A DNA stretch of 64,000 bases from JACVRN01 sp036403815 (GTDB lineage Bacteria > Acidobacteriota > Blastocatellia > Pyrinomonadales > Pyrinomonadaceae). Location of the stretch: the NCBI GenBank assembly GCA_036403815.1, contig DASWQH010000031.1, forward strand, positions 124,001 through 188,000, read 5' to 3'. The translations under genes and the position numbers were made by a program. The first letter of the stretch is position 1, and each line of letters begins with the position of its first letter. Below are positions 57,398 to 64,000 of the stretch, in pieces. The notes below the pieces were generated by a model, which ran no database searches, was not told the DNA's origin, and saw nothing but the letters and a program-made list of their open reading frames with translations.

Positions 57398-58966
57398 ATG
57401 GGATTGGATATTTATCACAAAAAGAGAAATTTCAGTCGCACGCCTGAGCCTGAAGGAAAGATTTCCAAAGCTAACCGCCGACGCTTCGTCGTGCAGGAGC
57501 ATCATGCTTCCAAACTTCATTTCGATTTCCGTCTGGAAATGGGGGGCGTCTTGAAGTCATGGTCAATTCCACGCGGCCCCTCGCTCGACCCGTCGCAGAA
57601 ACGCCTGGCAGTCGAAACAGAAGACCATCCAGTAGAGTACCTGAAATTCGAGGGACACATCCCGGAAGGAGAGTACGGCGCGGGCGAGCACATGATCTGG
57701 GACGCGGGCACCTATAAATTATTGGATGGCCGTGATCCGCTCGCACAACTTGAAGCAGGCAGACTCAGTTTTCAGCTCGACGGCAGAAAGCTGCACGGTG
57801 CCTGGAATCTGGTGCGGCTCGGCGGGCGCGAAGGCCAGTGGCTGCTCATGAAGGCGCGCGACCGATTCGCAGATGAAGGCTGGAAGCTTGAGCTTCGTAT
57901 GAAGGACGAGAGCTTCGAGAAGAAGGAGCGGCAGTCGAAGAAGAGCGTAGAGAAAGAGGCGTCGAAGAGGTTGAAAAAGCATAGCCCGAGGGAGACTGGC
58001 GGGAAAGTGGTGTCGGCCAGCAGCGCTTTCAAATCGAAAGCTTTAAGCGGAGATTTGCAGGTTAAGGTCGGCGGCGATGTCTTACATTTGACGAATCTTG
58101 ATAAAGTTTACTGGCCGGATGAGGGCTACACGAAGGGCGAGCTTGTACGCTACTACTACGAGGTTTCAAAATACATTCAGCCGTACCTGAAAGACCGCCC
58201 GTTGATTATGAAGCGCTACCCGAATGGCATCAGCGGCAGCTACTTTCACCAGCATGATGTACATGACGCGCCCGGTTTCGTACGCACCGCCACGATTGAT
58301 GTCGAAGAAGGCCACGAGGTTGATTACATCATCGGAGACAATTTACAGACGCTCCTGTATATGGCGAACCTGGGCGCGATAGAGCGTCACCCGTGGCACT
58401 CTCGCGTAGCGGATTTAGATCACCCGGACTGGTTCGTCTTCGACCTTGACCCTTCGGGCGTCGAGTTTGAGGAGATTTGTGATGTCGCGCTGAGCACAAG
58501 AGAGATTCTTGACCGCTTGGGGCTTAAGTCGTACGTCAAAACGTCAGGCTCAAGGGGCATACACATCTACGTGCCCTTGAAGCCAGTCCACACGTACGAA
58601 GATGTAGCGTCCTTCGCGGCGCGCGTGGCCGAGCTTGTGGTCGAGGCCAACCCGAAAGTTGCGACCGTCGAGCGCTCTCTGAAAAAGCGCAAGCGCCGCG
58701 CCATCTACGTTGACCACATGCAGAACGCGCGCGGGAAATCGGTCGTCGCTCCTTATTCCGTTCGTCCAAAGCCGGGCGCGACTGTCTCCGCGCCGTTAGA
58801 GTGGAAAGAGGTAGAGCGCAGGAAGATTACCATCCAGGATTTCACCATCAGGAACATGCTCCGGCGCATCGAGCGCAAAGGTGAGCTGTTTAAGCCTGTG
58901 CTCAAGTCCATGCAGACGCTTGATAAAGCTCTGGAGCGTTTGAATGGGCTGACAGAAAAGCCTTAG
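57398..58966 (+). CDS. ligD: LigD-type phosphoesterase-polymerase without ligase domain
   Basis: 522-residue DNA end-processing protein of bacterial non-homologous end joining. The N-terminal 3'-phosphoesterase domain has FVVQEHHASKLHFDFRLE with the metal-binding His35, His41 and Asp43, and later KFEGHIPEGEYGAG. A Lys/Glu-rich linker (about 165-215) follows. The C-terminal polymerase/primase domain has LTNLDKVYWPDEGYTKGEL, the metal-binding FDLDPSG (Asp349, Asp351), TSGSRGIHIYVPL and IYVDHMQNARGK. The ATP-dependent ligase domain of full LigD (about 800 residues) is absent; the frame ends cleanly. The ATG has AAGGAG nine bases upstream. No Ku or ligase gene is in the window. Confidence 0.92.
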   Translation: MGLDIYHKKRNFSRTPEPEGKISKANRRRFVVQEHHASKLHFDFRLEMGGVLKSWSIPRGPSLDPSQKRLAVETEDHPVEYLKFEGHIPEGEYGAGEHMIWDAGTYKLLDGRDPLAQLEAGRLSFQLDGRKLHGAWNLVRLGGREGQWLLMKARDRFADEGWKLELRMKDESFEKKERQSKKSVEKEASKRLKKHSPRETGGKVVSASSAFKSKALSGDLQVKVGGDVLHLTNLDKVYWPDEGYTKGELVRYYYEVSKYIQPYLKDRPLIMKRYPNGISGSYFHQHDVHDAPGFVRTATIDVEEGHEVDYIIGDNLQTLLYMANLGAIERHPWHSRVADLDHPDWFVFDLDPSGVEFEEICDVALSTREILDRLGLKSYVKTSGSRGIHIYVPLKPVHTYEDVASFAARVAELVVEANPKVATVERSLKKRKRRAIYVDHMQNARGKSVVAPYSVRPKPGATVSAPLEWKEVERRKITIQDFTIRNMLRRIERKGELFKPVLKSMQTLDKALERLNGLTEKP

Positions 58967-59046
58967 AAGCAGGGCGCGCAGGCTCTATGAAAATCGCAAT
59001 CGAAGTTAGAAGTTACGCAGGGAAAAGATTTGGAAGGGAGTTGAAA

Positions 59047-59580
59047 ATGGCTACAGCAACACAGCGCAAAAAACAGTCTGATGCGGATGATAGGCAACAG
59101 CGTACACGGCGCGTGAGCAAGAAGGATCAGATTCTGGCGCTCTTCATGTCCGGGATAAACGAGGTGGAAGACCTGGCGATGATAACAGGCTCGCGCCCCA
59201 GTTACGTCGGCTCTATCTTGCAGGAATCCGGGTTGATGAAAGGCTACTTTGACCTTTACACCTCGACGGCTCATCCGATGAACGTCTACTCGAAGTTCTT
59301 CGCCAACAAGCTGGGCTTCAAGGACATAGAATCGGCTCGCGAGAGCATAGAGATAATTGACCGCCTCTATCGCCAGTTCGAGTTCGCAAAGGATCGCGCA
59401 GGGCAACACCACGCGCTCTCTATGGCGCTCACTATGTTCGACCGCGCACGCTGGACGGGCAAAGGCGAAGAGGCAGACATCTTTCGCCACTGGCTGATGG
59501 CGCGCTTAAACGAAGCCGAGTTATTCAGAGATGAAGAGGCCACGGGCGACGAAGACGAGCAGAAGCTTCTTGAAGAATAA
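59047..59580 (+). CDS. Putative HTH protein of unknown function
   Basis: 177 residues from the ATG at 59047 (GGAAGGGAG six bases upstream); the frame from 58987 lacks a ribosome site. Basic N-terminus (RKKQ, RQQRTRRVSKKD), then a segment that looks like a helix-turn-helix (KDQILALFMSGINEVEDLAM, ITGSRPSYVGSILQESGL), then a mainly helical domain (ESARESIEIIDRLYRQFEFAK, HHALSMALTMFDRAR) and an acidic tail (DEEATGDEDEQKLLEE). It may bind DNA. It starts 80 bases after ligD, on the same strand, and could be co-transcribed. I do not recognise a named family. Confidence 0.65.
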   Translation: MATATQRKKQSDADDRQQRTRRVSKKDQILALFMSGINEVEDLAMITGSRPSYVGSILQESGLMKGYFDLYTSTAHPMNVYSKFFANKLGFKDIESARESIEIIDRLYRQFEFAKDRAGQHHALSMALTMFDRARWTGKGEEADIFRHWLMARLNEAELFRDEEATGDEDEQKLLEE

Positions 59581-59614
59581 AAGGCGCGCAGATTTGATTT
59601 CCGGCCTGCTAGCT

Positions 59615-59643
59615 TTCACTCTCTCTTCCTCTCACGTTAGAAT
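59615..59643 (+). promoter_or_regulatory. Candidate promoter of the oxidoreductase gene
   Basis: TTCACT (59615-59620), a 17-base spacer and TAGAAT (59638-59643). It predicts a start near 59650, about 25 bases before the GTG start. Confidence 0.45.
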
Positions 59644-59674
59644 CAGACGCTTAGCATTTTAGGGAGCGCCTGCT

Positions 59675-62236
59675 GTGAAAGAGATGAGTGAACATGAGGA
59701 AGAACAAACGGCTCGCGTAGAGGATTCGTACGCGTCTGAGACTGAAGCCACGGGGCATAGCCACTACAGGAGCCGGAAGCCGGACGTTAAGCTTGATGAA
59801 GGGGAAGCCCGGCCTGATGCTTCTACATCTTCCGCTGTAGAGCCGCCTTCAAATGGCAAAGATAGCGTACACTCTTCCAGCTTTGAGGGGCGCGCGACTT
59901 CGGCTCAGCCGCCGGAAGAGCTTGAGGGCTTGAGCGTCAAGCCGCCGAGCAAGGTCGCGGGTGGCATTCCGGCTGTGGTGGTCGCGCTCAAGCACGCGTG
60001 GGGCGAGATGGGGGTTGTGCGCGGAACTCGCACGCTGCTTGAGCTGAATCAAAAGGGTGGATTCGATTGTCCTGGGTGCGCGTGGCCTGACCCCGACGGC
60101 GAGCGCTCGCATGCGGAGTTCTGCGAGAACGGCGCAAAGCATGTTGCGGATGAAGCTACAAAGAAGCGCGTCACGCCGGAGTTCTTTCGTAAATGGAGTG
60201 TCGCAGACCTTGCGCTCAAATCCGATTACTGGCTGGGCAAGCAGGGACGCATCACGCACCCTATGATGCTTCGAGAGGGCGCAACGCATTACGAACCTGT
60301 GAGTTGGGAAGAGGCTTTCAAACTCGTAGCAGATGAGTTGAATGCGTTGCGGTCGCCCGACGAGGCTATCTTTTACACATCTGGGCGCACGAGCAACGAG
60401 GCTGCATTTCTCTACCAGCTTTTCGTGCGTCAGCTTGGCACAAACAATCTTCCGGACTGCTCCAACATGTGCCACGAGTCCAGCGGGTCGGCTCTGACGG
60501 AAACCATTGGCATAGGCAAGGGCACCGTCACCCTTGATGATTTCGAGCAGGCCGATGCCATCTTCATCATAGGACAGAATCCGGGCACGAATCACCCGCG
60601 CATGCTCTCGACCTTGCAGGCTGCCAAAAGGCGCGGCTCGACAATCGTTCACATCAACCCGCTGCCTGAAACCGGCCTCAATCGCTTCAAGCACCCGCAG
60701 GAGGTTTTCAGAATTTTAGGGCAGGGAACCGAGTTGGCTGATCTCTTCCTTCAGGTTCGCATCAACGGTGATGTGGCGCTCCTCAAAGGCATCATGAAAG
60801 AGGTAATGGAAGAGGAAGAGCGACGACCGGGGCTTGTGCTGGATAGAAAGTTTATAGAAGACAAGACCGCAGGCTTTGAAGAGTTCGCACAGGCGCTCAA
60901 GAGTGTGGAATGGGACGCGCTCTCGGAGCAGAGCGGAATCTCGCGCTCTGGAATGCGCAAGGCCGCAGAAGTTTTTACGCGGGCTGAGCGAACAATCGTC
61001 TGCTGGGCTATGGGACTCACGCAGCACAAGAATGCCGTCGCCAACATTCAGGAGATAGTCAATCTACTGCTGCTTCGCGGGCAGATAGGAAAACCCGGCG
61101 CGGGCGTCTGTCCGGTGCGCGGCCACAGCAATGTTCAGGGCGACCGCACGATGGGCATCTGGGAACGCCCGACCGAAGCGTTTCTGGACAGCCTGGCGAA
61201 AGAGTTTGATTTCGAGCCGCCGCGCAAGCATGGGCTTGATACCGTGGAAGCGATTAAGGCTATGCACGAAGGGCGTGCGCGTCTCTTCTTTGCCGTGGGC
61301 GGAAACTTTCTTTCGGCCACGCCGGATACGGAATACACGGCTGATGCCCTGAGAAGCTGTCGCCTGACGGCGCACGTCTCCACAAAGCTCAACCGCGCGC
61401 ATCTCATCACGGGCGAGCAGGCCTTGATATTGCCCTGCCTGGGGCGCACGGAGATTGACGTTCAGGAAACCGGCGAGCAGTTCGTCACTATGGAAAACTC
61501 CATGGGCATAGTGCATTCGTCGCGCGGAAAATTAGAGCCTGCCTCTGAGCATCTCTTGAGCGAGCCTGCCATCATCGCACGCCTTGCCGCTCAGACATTG
61601 GGCAGCCGTAGCAGCATTGACTGGCAATGGTACTTAGCCGATTACGACCGCATACGCGACGCAATCATGCGAACCATTCCGGGCTTTGACGACTACAACC
61701 GGAGGGTGCGCGAACCCTCTGGCTTTTATCTGCCGAATGCCGCGCGCGAAGGCGTCTTCAAAACTAAAACCAATCGCGCCAACTTCACAGTCCACGCGCT
61801 GCCCCTACATGATTTACAGCCGGGACAGTTCATGATGATGACGATTCGCAGCCACGACCAGTTCAATACAACCATCTACGGGCTTGATGATCGCTATCGC
61901 GGAATCCACAACGGGCGGCGCGTCGTGCTGCTTAACCCCGACGACATCATAGAAGCAGGACTGCAAGAGGGACAGACGGTTGATCTCACCAGCCACTTCG
62001 AGGGAGAAGAGCGCACGGCACGCCGCTTCATCATCGTCCCCTTCCATATCCCAAGGCGTTGTGCCGCGACCTACTTCCCTGAAACCAACGTCCTCGTGCC
62101 TGTGCGCAGCGTCGCCGAAAAGAGCAACACTCCCGCCTCCAAGTCCGTCCGTATCAGCATAAGGCCGTCCGCCGAGACGATTACCGATTTTGATTACGAC
62201 CACGTTGATGGAAAGCCCGTAGTAAGGCAAAAGTAA
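59675..62236 (+). CDS. YdeP/FdhF-like molybdopterin oxidoreductase
   Basis: 853 residues, alpha subunit-type enzyme of the DMSO reductase/formate dehydrogenase superfamily, closest in pattern to YdeP. It has Cys132, Cys135 and Cys150 (DCPGCAWPDP, FCENGAKH) near the N-terminal domain, then KSDYWLGKQGRITHPM, YTSGRTSNEAAFL, NMCHESSGSALTETIG (Cys266, at a plausible metal-ligand site), NPGTNHPRM, and C-terminal molydopterin-binding segments (RSHDQFNTTIYGLDDRYRG). Residues 1-90 are an extra acidic, Ser/Glu-rich segment before the conserved part. There is no Tat signal, so it is probably cytoplasmic. GTG start with AGGGAG eight bases upstream; ATG 59684 is possible. Physiological substrate unknown. 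Confidence 0.88.
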   Translation: MKEMSEHEEEQTARVEDSYASETEATGHSHYRSRKPDVKLDEGEARPDASTSSAVEPPSNGKDSVHSSSFEGRATSAQPPEELEGLSVKPPSKVAGGIPAVVVALKHAWGEMGVVRGTRTLLELNQKGGFDCPGCAWPDPDGERSHAEFCENGAKHVADEATKKRVTPEFFRKWSVADLALKSDYWLGKQGRITHPMMLREGATHYEPVSWEEAFKLVADELNALRSPDEAIFYTSGRTSNEAAFLYQLFVRQLGTNNLPDCSNMCHESSGSALTETIGIGKGTVTLDDFEQADAIFIIGQNPGTNHPRMLSTLQAAKRRGSTIVHINPLPETGLNRFKHPQEVFRILGQGTELADLFLQVRINGDVALLKGIMKEVMEEEERRPGLVLDRKFIEDKTAGFEEFAQALKSVEWDALSEQSGISRSGMRKAAEVFTRAERTIVCWAMGLTQHKNAVANIQEIVNLLLLRGQIGKPGAGVCPVRGHSNVQGDRTMGIWERPTEAFLDSLAKEFDFEPPRKHGLDTVEAIKAMHEGRARLFFAVGGNFLSATPDTEYTADALRSCRLTAHVSTKLNRAHLITGEQALILPCLGRTEIDVQETGEQFVTMENSMGIVHSSRGKLEPASEHLLSEPAIIARLAAQTLGSRSSIDWQWYLADYDRIRDAIMRTIPGFDDYNRRVREPSGFYLPNAAREGVFKTKTNRANFTVHALPLHDLQPGQFMMMTIRSHDQFNTTIYGLDDRYRGIHNGRRVVLLNPDDIIEAGLQEGQTVDLTSHFEGEERTARRFIIVPFHIPRRCAATYFPETNVLVPVRSVAEKSNTPASKSVRISIRPSAETITDFDYDHVDGKPVVRQK

Positions 62237-62301
62237 AAATAGAGGAAGAAAATTCCCCGACCTTATGTTAAGCAGTAAAGTTCTTCGAAGACGCGTCAAT
62301 T

Positions 62302-62605
62302 AGTCTGCGAAAGCAGAGGAACGGCTCAAGCAGTCTGCGCCAGCAGACGACAGAATAAAGCCACAGGCGTCATAGAAGTCTGCGCGAGCAGACGATAGAA
62401 TGTAGCCACAGGCGTCAGCCTGTGGAACCGTGCCAATCCCCTAGATTCCAAGCCCGCGTTAGCGGGCGATAGATATTCACTCACAATCAGCGCTTCTGTC
62501 GTCTGCTCGCGCAGACTCGGATAATTATGGCTGACTATTCCCCAGACTCCGCCTTGCGGCGTTCGTCTGGGGCTTTATTCTGTCGTCTGCTTTCGCAGAC
62601 TGGTT
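62302..62605. repeat. Cluster of short hairpins with AGTCTGCG / AGCAGACGA arms
   Basis: The 447-base gap before ettA holds at least four copies of a short palindrome, AGTCTGCG-NN-AGCAGACGAYAGAA or its complement, at about 62302-62316, 62332-62354, 62377-62399 and 62497-62516, with another inverted at 62582-62601. Interspersed are other hairpins: GCCCGC-N4-GCGGGC (62452-62467), CCACAGG-N6-CCTGTGG (62407-62425) and CCCCAGAC-N17-GTCTGGGG (62540-62572). Non-coding. Confidence 0.75.
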
Positions 62606-62627
62606 GACTTTGACGGCTCACGCTCAT

Positions 62628-62656
62628 TTGTCATACGCCTGTGCTTAGCATAGGAT
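62628..62656 (+). promoter_or_regulatory. Candidate ettA promoter
   Basis: TTGTCA (62628-62633), a 17-base spacer and TAGGAT (62651-62656), located between the hairpin cluster and the ettA ribosome site GGAGG (62664-62668). Confidence 0.4.
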
Positions 62657-62683
62657 TCGGCGTGGAGGTTTACAGAAAAAATA

Positions 62684-64000
62684 ATGAGCACTGTTCCCAA
62701 CAAGATTATCTGTTCAATGGTCGGCGTCAGTAAGAACTACGACCGCAAGTTTGTTCTCAAAGACATTTATCTCTCTTACTTTTACGGCGCGAAGATCGGC
62801 GTCATAGGCTTGAACGGCTCCGGCAAATCGTCTCTGCTCAGGATTCTGGCGGGGCGCGACAAGGAGTTTGCGGGCGAGTTGGTTTTCTCGCAGGGCTACT
62901 CCGTGGGCTTTCTTGAGCAGGAGCCGCAGCTTGACGACACAAAGACGGTTCGTGAAATCGTAGAGCAGGGTGTGCAAGGCACAGTTGACCTGCTGAAAGA
63001 ATTCGACGAGATTAACGAGAAGTTTGCAGAATCCATGACAGACGATGAAATGGCGGCGCTGCTTGAACGTCAGGGCGCTGTGCAGGAGAAGCTGGATGCT
63101 TCAGGCGCGTGGGATTTGGATGCGCGGCTTGAGATGGCTATGGATGCGCTTCGTTGCCCGCCCGGCGATACGCCCGTGAAGATTCTTTCTGGTGGAGAAA
63201 AGCGGCGCGTTGCGCTCTGTCGTCTTCTTCTGCAACAGCCGGACATTCTTCTGCTGGATGAGCCGACCAATCATCTGGACGCGGAATCGGTCGCGTGGCT
63301 TGAACAGCACTTGCAGAAGTATCCCGGCACGGTCATAGCCGTCACGCACGACCGCTACTTTCTGGACAACGTCGCGGGCTGGATTCTTGAGCTGGATAGA
63401 GGTCAGGGTATCCCCTGGCAGGGAAATTATTCTTCATGGCTTGAGCAGAAACAGAATCGCCTGCAACAGGAAGAGAAGGCCGAGACCGGAAGACAGAAGA
63501 CCCTGGAACGCGAGCTTGAGTGGATTCGCATGACGCCTAAGGGACGCCACGCCAAGAGCAAAGCGCGCATCAACTCTTACGAAGCCCTGCTGAATCAAGA
63601 GAGTGAAAGACGCGGGAAGGATTTAGAGATTTATATTCCGCCGGGGGCACGCCTCGGCAATGTCGTCATACAGGCCGAGAATGTCGCAAAGGCTTATGGC
63701 GACAATCTCCTGATTGACGGCATGACGTTCTCTTTGCCACCCGGCGGCATAGTAGGCATCATCGGCCCTAACGGCGCAGGGAAGACCACTACCTTCAGGA
63801 TGATTACAGGCCAGGAAGAACCGGACTCAGGCACGATTCGCACGGGCGAGACGGTGACGCTTGCTTATGTGGATCAGAGCCGCGATGCGCTCGATGCGGA
63901 CAAGACAATCTGGGAAGAGATTTCGGGCGGCGCGGATGTCGTGCAACTAGGCACGCGCGAAGTAAACTCACGCGCTTACGTCGCACGCTTCAATTTCGGA
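62684..64000 (+). CDS. ettA: EttA, ABC-F translational throttle, 3' end outside window
   Basis: First 439 codons of an ABC-F protein (full EttA is about 555). First ATPase domain: Walker A GLNGSGKS, EttA-type arm segment, signature LSGGEKRRVALCRLLL, Walker B ILLLDEPTNHLD, VTHDRYFLDN. The linker (ELEWIRMTPKGRHAKSKARI) matches the P-site tRNA-interacting motif. The second domain begins with Walker A GPNGAGKT; its signature is beyond the window. No membrane spans. EttA binds the ribosome E site and gates the first elongation step according to ATP/ADP ratio. GGAGG lies 15 bases before the ATG, longer than usual. The frame is open to the last base. Confidence 0.93.
   Translation, partial: MSTVPNKIICSMVGVSKNYDRKFVLKDIYLSYFYGAKIGVIGLNGSGKSSLLRILAGRDKEFAGELVFSQGYSVGFLEQEPQLDDTKTVREIVEQGVQGTVDLLKEFDEINEKFAESMTDDEMAALLERQGAVQEKLDASGAWDLDARLEMAMDALRCPPGDTPVKILSGGEKRRVALCRLLLQQPDILLLDEPTNHLDAESVAWLEQHLQKYPGTVIAVTHDRYFLDNVAGWILELDRGQGIPWQGNYSSWLEQKQNRLQQEEKAETGRQKTLERELEWIRMTPKGRHAKSKARINSYEALLNQESERRGKDLEIYIPPGARLGNVVIQAENVAKAYGDNLLIDGMTFSLPPGGIVGIIGPNGAGKTTTFRMITGQEEPDSGTIRTGETVTLAYVDQSRDALDADKTIWEEISGGADVVQLGTREVNSRAYVARFNFG

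Noticed and set aside
59849..60694. 281-residue minus-strand frame opposite the oxidoreductase gene
   Set aside because: Arginine/alanine-rich composition typical of antisense frames in GC-rich genes; the + strand protein is unmistakable.
62302..62605. Hairpin cluster considered as a CRISPR array
   Set aside because: Units occur in both orientations at irregular spacing and differ in loops; no cas genes are nearby.

Overview
The window looks like a chromosomal piece of an Acidobacteriota genome. The main reason is a block of fourteen consecutive full-length genes of the ADOP type (acidobacterial duplicated orphan permease; two MacB/FtsX-type permease halves fused in one polypeptide, ending in a PARRATRVDPM-ALRYE tail). 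A long thioester alpha-2-macroglobulin, a YdeP-type molybdopterin oxidoreductase and a LigD-type repair protein are compatible with that. I see no rRNA, tRNA, CRISPR array or transposase gene.

Layout. 1-5872: 3' part of a secreted alpha-2-macroglobulin. 6195-8539: lactate dehydrogenase, a pyridoxamine-oxidase-like flavin protein, a tiny Cys-pair protein and a heptad-repeat coiled-coil protein. 8823-12541: two MacB/LolD-type ABC ATPases and a MacA/HlyD-type membrane fusion protein, with a small secreted Cys-rich protein on the other strand. 12602-47291: fourteen ADOP permeases (called P1 to P14 here), all on + and all intact. 47451-50364: an NtrC-family regulator and an NtrY-like histidine kinase. 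50651-52069: a two-domain chromate-type transporter. 52147-53431: a MarR repressor with its palindromic operator and a pirin. 53527-56973 (minus): a TonB-dependent siderophore-type receptor with a Fur-like box, and an ECF sigma factor. 57398-64000: a LigD lacking its ligase domain, a putative HTH protein, a YdeP-like oxidoreductase, and the first 439 codons of EttA.

The main story is 8.6-50.4 kb. The genes read as one modular export machine: shared energising subunits (two ATPases and one adaptor), fourteen alternative permeases that differ mostly in their periplasmic domains, and a sigma-54-type two-component system just downstream. Independently, a close match to a sigma-54 promoter (-24/-12) sits right in front of the adaptor gene. 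Two similar dyads centred 22 bp apart lie about 110-130 bp upstream of its predicted start, where an NtrC-type activator would bind. A degenerate copy of the same arrangement precedes the first ATPase gene. ADOP permeases were named orphans because they usually lack neighbouring ATPases; here they do not.

Many intergenic gaps hold long inverted repeats, several of them inside the permease array. One family marks P4 and P10, with a remnant before P6, and is followed each time by the same leader, which suggests the permease genes spread as leader-plus-gene units.

All calls come from reading the sequence and the translations by eye; no homology search was run.
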